A DNA stretch of 64,000 nt from Orbilia blumenaviensis (GCA_036872755.1 JAVHNS010000005.1:1860001-1924000); one strand, 5' to 3'. Positions 12,353 to 24,547 are shown, numbered from the stretch's first letter. Notes: a model not told the origin generated them from the letters alone. Numbers and translations are program-made.

Positions 12353-13773
12353 CTAAACATCCATCCAATCAGCATCATGAGAGTCGCCAAACATTCCCAA
12401 ATTCCAATCTCCCTCTTGAGTTCCTGTACCAACAAAGTATAAATGCAACTGAATATCCTGAAACGACCCTGCAGCGCATTTTATCCCTGTAAACGTCACC
12501 GCTCCTAAACGATCCAGCCCTTCCATTCGCCACCAACAGCACAGTTCTCTTAGAGCGTTTGGGCTCACGGACCCTCTTGTCAGCCTTGGCCATGGTAAAG
12601 CTAGCATTTCTAATTTGTTTAAATTCCCGATTTCATCGTAGAGATGGAGATTTTCGTCTTTTTCGTAGGACCATAGACGGTTGGAGTTGAGTTGGATTTC
12701 CAGGTCTTTTAGATTTGGGAATCTTTCGACGAGTCGTTGAATACCTATGCTATCTGGTAGACTAGGTATCTCTAGCCTTAGAGTTGTGATTTGTGAAAAA
12801 GCGTGCAGGATTTCCGGGCAGGATTCTATCTTTATTGCATCATTCGTAATACAAGTGTCGTCGGGTATCTTCGTGATGCTGATATGTAGGTCTCGTAGTT
12901 TAGGTGCCAACATGAGGGACTTATAGTGGAATCCGTACTGTTGGAAAGTTTTTGATTCAAAGTTATCCATTGGTAGGGGAGCGTTGTCTACTGTGAACCT
13001 GGCAGATTTTAATGCAGGTAGGCACTGGGAATTCGCTGCCATGAACCTGTTAAGCTCGTCACTGCTGGGTATTTGCGCGCTGAAGAAACCCTGGTTCTGG
13101 GTAGATAGTCCCGAGTATATCTCTCGATATCTATCATCTCCAGCACCCTCCGTATACTGAGAGCAATCAGTTTTCGTGTCGATCCGGAACTCAAGGTGTT
13201 CAAGTGTGCCCCGGAACTTGGAGGTAACTATCGCTTTCAGAAAGTCTAGATAGGTAGCCTTTTCAGTTGATGACTTTATTCTTAGGAAGATGCGTAGTCT
13301 TTTGAGAGATGTGAAGAGTTTTAAGGTTGATATGCTTTTGCGAAGGTTGGTGTAGGCTAATTCGACGCGGAGGTCCATGCCGTATTGGTAATTTGTCCAG
13401 TATAATTCCATGTTACTGTTTTGGGAGTTACAGCATTTGCATTAGCTACTTGCTAGGTATACTTAATATTGGCGCAGCTATCATTGTGTGGTTGCTATTC
13501 GAGTGAGAGTCTCGATGTCGTGGTCTTTTATGTTACTTACTGGGTATAGGGGTGGAGATGCTGATATGCGTCTCCATCTTGGGACGGCTCCAATACATTG
13601 GCGTTTAGCGTAATACTCCTGAAGAGCAAACGCCGGCAGATACTATTACAGAGCTTCGAGCATAGTGAAAATGTCTTTAGGTCCCTTTGTGGGAGGATCT
13701 CTAGAATAAGGAGATTGATTTCGATTGGAAGGGAGCTGAAGAGGCTCATTTGGGATTGGTCTTGGGACGTCAT
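12353..13773 (-). CDS. F-box protein
   Basis: Likely substrate adaptor of an SCF ubiquitin ligase. Exons (minus strand): 13773-13541 and 13415-12353, joined by a 125-nt intron with donor GTAAGT and acceptor ACAG; 431 aa. The N-terminal F-box covers about residues 10-52 (SLPIEINLLILEIL then LCSKLCNSICRRLLFRSI). The remainder has irregular leucine-rich stretches (LRDLHIS, LTTLRLEIPSL, LKDLEIQL) like the fungal F-box/LRR proteins and no other domain that I recognise. A related F-box gene lies 0.8 kb away in the same orientation, so the pair may be an old tandem duplication, although the C-terminal parts are strongly diverged. Confidence 0.83.
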
Positions 13774-14618
13774 TATTTGGTCTATGGCTTTTGTTTACGG
13801 ATTTTTAGGCTTAGGATTCTAGAAGTGAGCAAAAATTCGGATGAATTGAAGAACAAGTTTGGCCCCTTTGCCTCCAGCTGGAGAAACAGTTTATATATGA
13901 TGTATCAATGTTGGTGGATGGTCACCTGGGCGCGTACAAGTACTAGTACATATTCCCTTCGGCTGGAATAGCTTCCATGAATTCCAGCTCGCGAGCTCGA
14001 GTCCACGGAGCTCAACCCTTGGCGCCGATGTTGGTGTGATCCTTGGCTTTTATTGTGCATCATGTAACTGATAATAAAATCTAATAAATTACTTAATTGT
14101 CAGACCATGCCTTGCATTATCTCTTATAAACATATGTCGGCAGCTGCGACTGCGATTCGAGCGATAGTCTTATTGCAGATGCAGGCATTGGAGTGTTGCA
14201 TATTATGTTGCCAGTGTTGGAATTTTATTGGCTGGAAGTGTCGCTTCGGTGGAGCTAGAAGAGCTAGCTGCGCAATGCAATTCCCGAGTTCGCACTGAAA
14301 TCTTGAGGAAAAAAGATGCTACCGTATACCTGTATTTACTGTATTATATACAAAGCGAAGAGGGGGTGGGAATATAGACATGTGATCGTGGTACCAAGTT
14401 TTGGCTAAAATGACATGAAACCAATCTAGAGCCTAACATTAGAAATATTTAGTGCTAGATGTAGCGTGACGTCCGTGGGGCCCACAGTCCCACTATGTTA
14501 AACCCCCCCGCTGGCCTGTGGGGGGTTTTGGTACATGTCTTCTGTTGGGATGAATCCGAGGAGCTCGAAGCTACTTAGGCTTGTTGGCTGTTGGGCCTTT
14601 AGGCTTTAAAGACATAAC
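13774..14618. other. Intergenic region between the two F-box genes
   Basis: Contains the promoter of the upstream F-box gene (reading leftwards) and the 3' flank of the next one. No gene seen. A GC-rich hairpin at 14500-14528 is listed separately. Confidence 0.5.
14500..14528. other. Inverted repeat / hairpin
   Basis: AAACCCCCC pairs with GGGGGGTTT across an 11-nt loop. It sits about 90 bases downstream of the minus-strand F-box gene stop at 14619. Confidence 0.6.
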
Positions 14619-16072
14619 TCACAATATATCGTCGTCAAGAGTCATTTTCTTTATTTCGTCCATTCCGAGCTCCGGGAAAGGGTACTTAAGCACTGCTCTG
14701 ACGGTAGCCCCTTCTTCAAGCTCAGGCACATTGAGGTCATCAGGCGGTTGGCGCCATATCCCGATATATGTAACCTCCTCTAAATTATACAACCCACAAT
14801 TTCGCCAGCCGAGTACCTGCTCTCTCAAGCGTCTGGGATGGACCGTCCACTCGGTGCTGTTACCAAAAACTTTCGGCCATGGCATCGTCAACTTTTCCAA
14901 ATACTTGAACTTGATGATGCTAGTGTAGACACCTGATTCTGCAACATGCGACGAAATGCAGGTGTTGTAAATTGGGATTTTTAATTCTCTTAGCTTGGGG
15001 AATGTTTCGGCGAAATCGTCAACATCTTCCATTCTTAGCCAATAAAACGCCATAACATGGAAACTTGTGGTGTCTGAGAATTTTCTGGGAGTTATAAGGT
15101 CTCCCGATCCATCTTGAGCAACAGAGCCGCAATCGGCAATTATACCCCTGTAAATGTGAGCGGCAAAGTGCACCTGTTGTAACTTAGGGCTCGATTCGAA
15201 TGGGACGAGGTAAAAATCCGCGCCCTCAACGTCTGATAAATCCGGATATGTATACCGCGGGTTCGGGTCGCAACCATGAAACCTGATCTTGGCGTTCCTC
15301 AGTGCTGGAAACCTCGGCGAACTCGTCCTGACTAACTCCTCTATATTTCTGGCATTTACATATTCCCCGAGGAACCTCCTGCTGTCAAGTGATAATAACT
15401 CAAGAAACCACCTATATTTTTGGGGCCATGAGAACTTATGGTGCATTGCTTGGTTATGCGGGACCTCGAATGCCTTTGTGATATTGATATCTATATCTTG
15501 AATGTTGTTGCAAAAGTCAGGGCCGTGTAGGGCTATATCACGCATTATCGCGAGAAAGAAGTTCCGTTCTATCAATGTAGGTGTTTGGTATGATAGGCGG
15601 ACCCGGCGAAGATCTGGGAAAAACTTCAAAGCGGCCAGGGCATCACGGAATCGAGTGAAGCCATTAAGGGGACTATACCTTAGGCTGTAGCCTCGATACC
15701 ACATTGAGGATGCAATGCAGCTGATCGGGTCCTGGCTTCTCACTCGCTTTGCTATCCATACGGACCTTTGGTGAGAATAAATTAGCTTGATGTCCTTCCT
15801 CCCTGGCTTCGTTATTGTAGGAGTTACTTCTGAACTTACTTAATATTGAGAATATTTCTATCATATAAAAGGCCAGTCCGTAAAAAATTTAAAGAGTTCT
15901 CTATTTGATCGTCAAGATTCAAGATAACTCCTTTGAACCGTAGAGGGAAGGAAATGTTATAGAACCACTTGGAACATCGGGCGATGTTCATGAGATCATC
16001 TTTGTGAAGATACTCGCAGATTATCACCACGATTTCATTGGGTATTTGATCCCATACGGTCTTGTTTGCCAT
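14619..16072 (-). CDS. F-box protein
   Basis: Probable SCF substrate adaptor. Exons (minus strand): 16072-15840 and 15765-14619, 459 aa. The 74-nt intron has donor GTAAGT, a CTAAT branch and acceptor AAAG; an alternative acceptor 33 nt earlier is in frame but would leave only a 41-nt intron. The F-box spans about residues 6-50 (WDQIPNEIVVIICEYL then CSKWFYNISFPLRFKGVIL). The rest shows the motif pattern FFPDLRRVRL and LRELKIPIYN, as in LRR-type fungal F-box proteins. Same orientation as the F-box gene at 12353-13773. Confidence 0.82.
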
Positions 16073-17293
16073 GGCGCCGCGGTCCTAGAGACTTTTTGAA
16101 AAATGAAGAGTTGGCTTACTTTTTGTTTTCGAAATTTCGTTTAGTTTGAGTCACTTGTTGCGTTGAAATATGTAGTGATTTAGATTAGTGAATATGGAAG
16201 TATGAATTCATGAATTGGGAAACTTCGAGATCTCAATTGATCAAGAAGTAATCCTGTATGTTGGGGGTGCAGATTGTGACAGTAAATGCGCCTAAGTTGC
16301 AGTGTCGTTGTGCTATATATTGATTCAGACCCGATATGCCGTAGTAGTAAATTGTATACCGCAAGAGATACTAGCAAGTTTAATAGGAGTCGCTAACAGC
16401 TCAGGCCTATCCCTTAGCTGAATGTAGAAAGACACTGGTTTAAATATTTCTAGATTCCTGGAGTGAGATCGTATCGATATCGATTGATTAATACTATATT
16501 ATTTGAAGGTGCTGAAATAACCTTCCGAGTATAGAAAACTTGATTATTGCCCATAGATCCCATAGGTTTATAAATTTAATTCTATTGACTCTTATATCAC
16601 AGGGAGAAATGTGCTCTTGGATTTTCTAGCGCCATATACAAGCAAACTTGGGGACGTTGTTCACGGCTGAGGGATTAGCTATCTATATCTGAGATAGATC
16701 TAAGTTGGACATGAGCCCATTGAGATGCGCACGTGGAAAATTTACACCTGCAGATCTGCGCATATATTGAAATTAGTTGCCACGTGCGCTCTGGACCTAG
16801 AACTGTTTTTGTTTTCTCTCTATCAAGCTTGCAAAAGGCCTTACTCTACTTCACCTAGCATCTACAGAACAGGCTAGACATATCTATAGCCTACCTCATA
16901 GTGTTTGCTCCGAACTCTGCAGACTGCTAGCTTAAGGCAGCAATGCAATGTGCACATTCTGCAACATGCAACACGATGCGGATGCGCCGTTTGTGGCTTA
17001 TCGAACCAGGGTCCAAATTCCAATAAGAGGGCCCGATTTAGCCTATTCCCTGAAACCCAAGCCTGTACGACTCTGAAGTTTATATTATTGAGATTATTGT
17101 GTTCACCTCCGCATTTTAAATCGATATTTCCATTTGTAGTTTTAAGATAGGGTCAATGTTGATCGTTCCTTTCCCACGATACATTCGCGAAACCCGTATC
17201 GCATACATTTTTTTCCCGCGAGATATTCATGAATCAGTGATATAAAGCTTATCTCTAACCCTGTTCCGCGGTCGAGTCGCATTGTTAAGTCCG
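16073..17293. other. Intergenic region, 1.2 kb
   Basis: Divergent promoter region between an F-box gene and the CFEM-like gene. AT-rich with several short palindromes (for example TATCTGAGATAGAT near 16690). No gene seen. Confidence 0.5.
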
Positions 17294-18140
17294 ATGGGGG
17301 CTTTTAAATATATACTTACCTTCTCCCTCCCCCCTCTCATCCTTCCGTCCCTTATTACTGGTCAAACAATCCCGAGATTCGAAACCTATGGCCTCGCCAC
17401 AGTATCAAACTTTAAAATAATCCGCCAATGCATTATTTGCTGCTTCGATAGCAATGACTGTGGCGCTGGTGCCACAGACCTCCCCGATGCCGTATCTTGC
17501 CCGGTGAACTCTTGCCTATGTCGCAGACCCGACGTCAGTACCTCCGCTTCGTTGTTTATAGACGAATGCGTAAGTAGACGGTGTCAAGGCAACCCAGCAG
17601 ATATATCAGACGCGCATATTGCTTACCAAGCCTATTGTTCCGTTTACCTGAGTAATGTTGGGATTACATCGGAGTTTGGCGCAGGAGCTGGTGGGGTGAC
17701 AGGCGGTGTTGGTGGTGGGGATGGCCAGGTTGCGACGAGAACGGTAGCAGTGGGTACTACGACTGTCACTGGTAAGTGCGCTTATGTTCCTTTCGCAGCT
17801 ATGTTTTTCAATTTTCAGAAGCGATTTGGTTACTGAAACGTGGGCGGAACACAATACAGTTGGACAAGTGACCTCATTCGTTACAAGAGTATCGACCGTT
17901 CGCGATTCAACGGCGGAAGGAAGCACCAACCAAGGGAATGGAGGTTCTTCTAGTGGGTTAGGCACATCTGGGCAGATCAGCTTGGGCGTTGGTTTGGGAA
18001 TCGGGGTTCCGGCTCTGGGATTACTAGCTTATATCACCTATTTGCTTCTAAAGCAGCATCAGAGAGAAGTGGAGGAAAGGAACGGAAATGTCGCCTTTCG
18101 TCCTGGGGGTATCGTTGAAGGGGCAGCCAAGACCAATTAA
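17294..18140 (+). CDS. CFEM-like cysteine-rich surface protein with one C-terminal transmembrane helix
   Basis: Exons 17294-17771 and 17860-18140, 252 aa. The ATG at 17294 is the first in frame and starts a signal peptide (MGAFKYILTFSLPPLI). A module of ten cysteines follows at about residues 45-115, including the patterns CIICC, CLC and CVSRRC. Spacing around CxC then C then C-x4-C resembles CFEM domains but is not canonical. Next comes a Gly/Thr/Ser linker, then one helix (ISLGVGLGIGVPALGLLAYI) and a short basic-acidic tail. The 88-nt intron uses donor GTAAGT and acceptor TACAG; nearer AG sites lead to stops. Likely a cell-surface protein; CFEM proteins elsewhere bind haem or act in host contact, which is not shown here. 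Confidence 0.72.
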
Positions 18141-20372
18141 TTAATCAAGCAATTGAGTAATTGCTTAAGTTCGTGCTACTTTGGGGTATATATCCATGAC
18201 CTGATTGGAGTTCAACTCCAAGTTCTTGGGCGGGATTGATTCCGGCGTATACGGGTTGGTTGGATTGTACCGTTGTCGTACCAGCTGCAGGAGACATTCT
18301 AGCTAATATTCTAATTTCTTAATCTGGATATATAGTAATCAGTATTATAGCAATTGCGCAAATCGAAGGAAATGCGCATTAAAAGACATCGTATTTGATA
18401 TCTGTGGGTGCTCGGAAGTAACAGTAACACCAATTAATATATCCCCCGAGCAGCTGCAGAGGCAAAAGTAACCATCGGGAATGTAAGTAACTGAATCCGA
18501 TAATCAACCGGTTAACGCATAGTATATGAATATTAGGATTACCGCATCTTGGCGCTTGTTAAGCTTCGACTAGTCTCGGGTCTAATTTAAGTAAATCTCG
18601 AGTTGGATTGAGATACGGCATGCTACATATCAAACCGCATGTATACATGCGTGTGCGTGCGTTGGGAGGCCAGTAGACTCCAATTGCGGTTCCAAGGGGT
18701 TGGGAAGAGATATTGTCGACATGTCACCGTGACGTGGTTTCGAATCGATAACCCGATAGCGCAAGTAAGATATATAGTGAAATAAGATGCAGTTTCTCGT
18801 ACCTTCGCAGCTGTCGCGACACTGTACATACCCACGTATATATGTATGTACTCCATGATCTTGACAGTGAACAGCCTATGGAGGATAGAAGCGAGTAGTA
18901 GGAGGTTCGAGGTACTTGCTGCTCAGTACACAGTCGTGTTCTCCTATGGTTAGTAGATCCTAAGCAAGCTAGGACCGAGTTTGGTCAAAGGAGCCCCCGA
19001 GTGCGCAGGTCTCACAACACACCGACTGTCTATCAACAGGGATGGCCGTGTTAGCTTTGGTGTCTTGTGCAACGTTCACATTCCAACGGCAAGCTGCCTT
19101 TTTGCATTTCAGCTGTTCTCGCGAACATAAGCTTAATCCAGGAGTGATATGTATGGATTCGGCCATGCATGCGCATGATGCATCATTGACCTTTTTTCCC
19201 TTTCCCATACTCTCGAACTAGCCTGGTTAGCCATACTACACTGCATAGATCGTCTCGGATAAATAAGTGGTAGGCCGAACGTCGATATCGGTCGGAGGGA
19301 CTTCCAGCTCGTGCAGCTGCACCTTTTGTTTAAAGTTATTTTGTACAGAGTAATACAAATTACTTAGCAACTTGGCTTTTTTTTTTTTTTTTTTTGTATA
19401 GAAAATATTGCATGAAATGGCGGGTGGGCGCAACTGCAAGGAACGAGGGTGTGAGCATATGAGAGCCCAACATGAAGCTATGTTTTAAAAGCTGGCAAGC
19501 TGTCCATGTCGACATGTCTTAAGGTTCAATTTCAAGGAACATCGGCAGAAACAATCGAAGCTGGGGCATGCAAGCTGCAACCTATATTCTAGAAACCATA
19601 ATTCGCTCGTTTAAACTCGTCGATGCATATTTGATCTTGTGTGGATTTCGCTAGCGCCAAAAAAAAAAAAAAAAGTTGACCACCGATGTTGGACCCATAG
19701 GAAGTTTTTACAGAGCTATGTCTTGGGTGGTCGAAAGAAATCCCTCACCTTGGTCCGGTCTCCATACTATGGCACTACATACCACACATCACATATGCCC
19801 CAGCCGTCTCCGATGCAAGATAGTGAGGTACTTTTTTGCCTACTGTCCATTGGTGCCTGGTGCTGAATCCACGGTGTTACCAGCAAGAAAAGTCGGATTA
19901 TGAATCAGTAGAGGAAAGTCGCTAGTAGGTTTAGGGCATGAGACAAGGGATATCTGCCTGCGTCGGCGGTGTTATCTCCAAGCTACAAAACCCCAGACCG
20001 GCGACCCCCCTATGATGAAATTCAGATGATAGAGCTGCTTCCATCTATTCCCTTGCGGATAACATGCTGTGTATTGATTTTTTTTGCTTAGACCTGTGAC
20101 AATACAATTCCTGGCTGAAAAAAAGCGAGTGAATCATACTTGTAAGCTCAGTAGTGAGAAACCCAGGAGAGTGGCCATTTGACCGGATAGCATTGCCCGA
20201 GCAGACGTAAAGAAGCTAGAAGAAAGTCTGCCGCGTAAGGTACACTGCCCTCCAATCGTTGTCATTCCTGAGAAGATGGGTTACAAGTGCTGCTCCTAGC
20301 AGAATAAGAAATATGCCAATCAGGGCAAGCCCAGAATCTAAAATTTTGAACTGGGCCGGGGTGCAGAAAATG
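18141..20372. other. Intergenic region, 2.2 kb, no gene recognised
   Basis: No convincing open frame on either strand. Contains a 19-nt T run (19377-19395), a 16-nt A run near 19658 and a palindrome GCATGTATACATGC near 18637. The right end probably holds the ornithine decarboxylase promoter. Confidence 0.5.
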
Positions 20373-21576
20373 GCTGTTCAAACCTGTTGAAATAAAAAGA
20401 CAACCACACCCCAACACAGTCCACAAGCTAACCACCCTTTCTTTCCTATCTTTTCTGGTCAGAAAAGCACACGATCGTAAGAAAAGTTTCAGAACAATAC
20501 AGTCGTTGAGTATTCTATTAGAGACGTATACCTGGAAGGCCTGGCCGATTTAATTTCTCGAGGTTGGTAAGCAAAATCCGGTTCTATTTTCTTCCGTGTG
20601 GGATATAAAAAGACGAGACGTCTCGCCACATCCACAACATCTCGACCTAGCTTGAGGGAATAAATCCAGCACCACCATCACCATCACCATTACCAATTGG
20701 CCTACGGCTATAATATCTCTGGAGAGCCTTCGACTGACGAGTCTTTTCCATTTCAGCTTGAGAAACCACTGGTCTTTCGTGTAAAATTCCGATTTTCTTG
20801 CATTCAATATAAAACAACCCTACCAAAATACCGACACGGTAGCATCACAAAAACTTGAGATATCGATCACCGAAGTAGATACAGCTTCAAACACCGTCCA
20901 CTAACCACCAAACTCCCTACTTTTTATAACATTTCCCACCGGAACCTTTGTTTCGCCCCAGACAAAGGTCTTCGGCTCCGGGAACAACCATTCACAATCC
21001 CGTCACCAGGCTCTTGCCGCTCCTCCCTCCGCCCTCTTAAACCACCTCCACGAACTTTGTTCAATCCTCACTCTCACCCTAAGCCCGGAAATCGCCATCA
21101 TAGGTATCAGGTAGACGGCGCGGAGGAGTCATCCCAAAACCCAGCCGACGAGTCCCAATCAAACCCCCTGCCGCATAGCTCCCCCGCTGGTAACCTTCCT
21201 CTTCACGAGGAAGGCTTGCGGCGACCGCCTCTTGTCTGTTTCGGCAGAATTGTGTTTCGACCACCCTAGCATTCGTTCAATTGTGAACAAAATAACTTAA
21301 CTTTTCAACCTTCTTAATACTCTCTAAGATCATTTCCCCGATCTTCGAGAACCCGTTTTGAGACTGCGTGGTTTGGGTGCTATTCTGGCGGTAACTGTAT
21401 AGGAGTCGACGTCTACAAAGAAGGAGCCGAGAGAAAAACATATTCTCACCGACTTTTCTTTTTTCACTACTACTTACAACTTTCTACAATCTAACTGTCT
21501 ATCCTATTCTTCTGAACGGATAAACAGTCAATCTTGCCATTAATTCCCCCAAAGTCGGCATTCATCAACGTTAGTT
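20373..21576 (+). promoter_or_regulatory. Promoter and long ATG-free leader region of ornithine decarboxylase
   Basis: The last ATG before the ODC start is at 20370-20372. From there to 21576 (1,204 nt) no ATG occurs on the sense strand in any frame, where about 19 would be expected by chance. The stretch is C/T-rich with several CT tracts (20420-20460, 21440-21540). This implies a long transcribed leader purged of upstream AUGs. The transcription start is not visible from sequence; part of the stretch may be promoter, and GTAAGC at 20567 could be a leader intron donor. Confidence 0.65.
20931..21269 (+). promoter_or_regulatory. Putative AUU-initiated upstream ORF in the ODC leader
   Basis: The frame is open from 20859 to a TAG at 21267-21269. 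Its first ATT is at 20931 and has A at -3 (AACATTT). From there the frame encodes 112 residues, rich in Pro and Ser, with internal LRRPPLV and ending FRPP-stop, 307 nt upstream of the ODC ATG. Conserved uORFs with noncanonical AUU starts are established for ornithine decarboxylase homologs and for vertebrate antizyme inhibitor, where they mediate polyamine repression. Pro-Pro before a stop is the kind of site that depends on eIF5A. The start codon and translation are inferred. A chance open frame is the alternative. Confidence 0.45.
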
Positions 21577-23078
21577 ATGGTCTTCGTTGAAATCGAGTCT
21601 GCGGCTCCTATCATTTTCCCTTCCTCAATTACCTCTTCATCTATTAAGCAGATGCCTGGTACCGCATTCCTCGCTCCAGTAGCTGCAGGTCACCCGTATT
21701 ATGATGGATCTGAAAAAGCTACCTCGAAGGCTTTGATCAGCAATGCCTTGGCTCGTCGTATCAATAGCATCAATGTCGATAGCTGTGAGGCCGGCGGAGA
21801 AGATGCTTTTTTCGTCGCTGATCTCGGAGAAATCTATCGTCAACATCTCAGATGGAAATTGAACCTTCCTCGCATTGAGCCATTCTATGGTAAGAAACCA
21901 CTCCTATCATAATCTGGTATAGAGCTACAGCAATCTAATTCACTGTTTTCATAGCTGTCAAATGCAACCCTGACCCTCAGGTCCTTCGTCTCCTTGCCAA
22001 CCTTGGCTGCGGCTTTGACTGCGCTTCCAAGAAGGAGATTGAGACTATCCTTTCAATGGATATCTCACCATCTCGTATCATTTATGCCCACCCCTGCAAG
22101 ACAGCGTCCTTCATCCGCTACGCTGCTTCCGAGGGTGTCGAGCACATGACCTTTGACAACTCGGAGGAATTGTACAAGTGCCAACGTTACTTCCCATCTG
22201 CCCGTCTCCTCCTCCGTATTGCCACCGATGACTCAAAGGCCCTCTGCCGCCTCAGTGTCAAATACGGTGCTCCACTTGACTCCACAGCCTCCCTCCTTGC
22301 CCTCGCCAAGGATCTCGGCCTTAACGTCGTCGGAGTTAGCTTCCATGTTGGATCCGGAACCTATGATCCAACTGCTTACATCAGCGCTGTTGAAGACGCC
22401 CGCCGTGTTTTCGATGAAGGTGCTGATCTCGGATTCGACATGAAGCTCTTGGATGTCGGTGGTGGATACGGACACAACAACTTTGAGGCTATCGCCTCTA
22501 TCCTTGGCCCAGCTGTCGACCAATACTTCCCAAGTAATGTTAGGGTCATTGCTGAGCCAGGTAGATACTATGTCGCCTCTGCCTTCACGGTTGCGGCGCA
22601 CGTTATAGCGCGCCGTACCGTTGTTGACCCTGTTAACGGCGAGAGTTCGTTCATGTTGTACTTGAACGATGGTGTTTACGGAAACTTCTCGGGCGTTATG
22701 TTCGACCATCAGACTCCCATCCCAAGAGTCTTGACGAACGGCGATGAGTTTTGGTATGGAAAGAAGAGAGAGGACGGAGAGAGAGTTGTGAAGTACTCCA
22801 TCTGGGGACCAACTTGTGATGGATTGGATTGCATCTCTTCGGAGAGTTACCTTCCAGAGGTTGTTGAGGTTGGAGATTGGCTGTATTTCTCGGAGATGGG
22901 AGGTATGTTCATGAAAGCCCCTAAGAGTATTGATGGCTTCTTGAAGGAGTGATACTAATGATTTGACCATATAGCTTATTCCAAGTGCTCAGCGACAAAG
23001 TTCAATGGCTTTTCTGATGACCATGAAGTTGTCTACGTCTGCAGCGAGCCAGGAGCAGCAGCTCTCCTCGAGGAGTAA
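21577..23078 (+). CDS. Ornithine decarboxylase
   Basis: PLP-dependent conversion of ornithine to putrescine, the first step of polyamine synthesis (EC 4.1.1.17); cytosolic. Exons 21577-21889, 21955-22902, 22975-23078; 454 aa, the usual length. PLP lysine K107 lies in FYAVKCN right after intron 1. Further hallmarks are the HVGSGTYDP loop, the glycine-rich DVGGGYG loop, the phosphate-contacting AEPGRYYV and the active-site cysteine C392 in WGPTCDGLDC. The N-terminal about 75 residues are variable and could carry the antizyme-binding and degradation signals known in other fungi. The gene follows a 1.2-kb ATG-free region with a candidate regulatory uORF. No antizyme gene is in the window. Confidence 0.97.
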
Positions 23079-23423
23079 ATATATGCTTCATGATCTTGGA
23101 CCATCTTTAGGCCTTCCTGACCGACAATGAAATAAAAAGTGACCTAAATATATGAATAAAAAGATGCGGCTTCCTGTCGGATCTACCAATACTAAAAGTC
23201 TTTGTTTTGCTCTACCACTATGTTTACAAAAAAAAATATTTTGTGTTATCTTCGATCTAGAGATGGGAGGATGCTGTCTGAGAGAGGGGCTGGTACACAT
23301 CAGGCGTTATGACCGAACGATAATACTGTTTTAGAAAAGTTTGAGAAAAACCAATCCAACTATTGACACTCCTTTACAATTACTTCTCGTATATATCTCT
23401 GCATTTAGTGGTATATTTCCGAG
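23079..23423. other. Convergent 3' region between ODC and the methyltransferase gene
   Basis: A/T-rich with AATAAA-like elements near 23128-23160, consistent with the ODC 3' UTR. No gene. Confidence 0.5.
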
Positions 23424-24547
23424 CTAGCCGCTTATACGTGGTTCGAGGTCACGGCCCATTACATACAAATCGACCTTATCCCCCGCCATCTCAAACAGTA
23501 CATTTTCCTTTTTCACAATCCCCCTCTCCCCTGCCATCTCAAAGAACATTTCTTCAGAGTCATGCCGTACTTTATGCGCCAATAGTATAACCACTCCCGG
23601 TGATAATTTACACAATTGATCCAATACTTCCACAAGATATGGAATACTAGCCGTATTGTATGTACAATCCGCGACTAATATCAAATCATAGATTGTAGAA
23701 GCACACCATTCCGGCAAAGGGGAAGCCCAGTCTAGTGGCCCATAAGATATGTTTTTACTGTTTTCGTTGGGGTTGCTTGTGAGGTTTTTAGACGTTATTT
23801 CTGTGGTTATGGGGAGGTCTGTGACTGTTACTGTTGTAGAGGGCAAGAGTGTATGGAGAACAATGCCGGCAAGGCCACAGCCAGCACCGAGCTCTAAAAC
23901 ACGCAAAGAAGGATTTGATAAGAGGGAAGTAAGTGACGATAGTGTTCCTGTTGGTGGATTGGGAACAGTGGAAAGATACGAAGTCATTGCTAGACCACCG
24001 GGCCTATTATCCAACGTCAGAATTTCTGCATAGGTAATCATCTTTGTGAATGGAGAACGTACCATATATGCCGTGCTATATCCTCTCTCGTTTCTTCCCA
24101 TATTCTCACCATCTTTCCAGCTGATAATTGAAGTTTTCGCTCTACGAATGCTTCTGCTTTACTGCCATTTTTAAGGATATCGAACGGCGTGCTCCATGCC
24201 GAGAGGATTCGAGACTCTGAAGGACCAGCGAACAAAGTTCGCATATCATCTGCCCGGTGTTCGGTCGCAGAGACGCAGACAATACCCTCTGAAGGCGTAT
24301 CTTTGGAAGCTGTAAATGTGAATTGAATCGGCAAATTTCTTAACCCCGGCGTCCAGTTCACCGTTTTCGAAGCAAGTAGTTGGCGGGACTGGGTGTCCGC
24401 GCGGAGGGTCGCCCGCAGCGTAGCATTGCCATTGTAGAATGCTTCAGAAAGGTCAGTTGAGATAGTTATTAATGTCGAAACGGTGATAATTTTAGATGAA
24501 GGTCTCGAATTAGTGGTGGGGACCTTCAGGAACCGAATGAAGTGCAT
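23424..24547 (-). CDS. Methyltransf_16-type protein (probable protein-lysine methyltransferase, Rrg1-like)
   Basis: SAM-dependent methyltransferase of the METTL21/EFM group. Exons (minus strand): 24547-24063 and 24003-23424; 354 aa. The 59-nt intron (donor GTACGT, branch CTGAC, acceptor ATAG) was chosen because the nearer CAG acceptor creates a TGA; the junction gives ARHIW-PGGLA. The N-terminal about 155 residues (MHFIRFLKVP start) are typical of the fungal members. The SAM core follows with motif I at residues 197-205 (VLELGAGCG), D224 at the end of beta-2 (VTDLP) and DLILVADCTY as post-motif. The target protein cannot be told from sequence. It is transcribed divergently from the THOC5-like gene over a 155-bp gap. 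Confidence 0.85.

Noticed and set aside
17772..17859. Nearer acceptors (17798, 17818) for the intron of the CFEM-like gene
   Set aside because: Both lead to stop codons within about 60 nt. The acceptor at 17859 keeps the frame through the transmembrane helix.
21057..21269. TTG-started frame as a separate small gene
   Set aside because: No ATG anywhere in the region. It is treated as part of the candidate ODC uORF rather than a gene.
24004..24062. Shorter 37-nt intron (acceptor CAG at about 24026) in the Methyltransf_16 gene
   Set aside because: It joins TG to A and creates a stop codon, and 37 nt is too short. The 59-nt version restores an open frame and the expected IWPGG junction.
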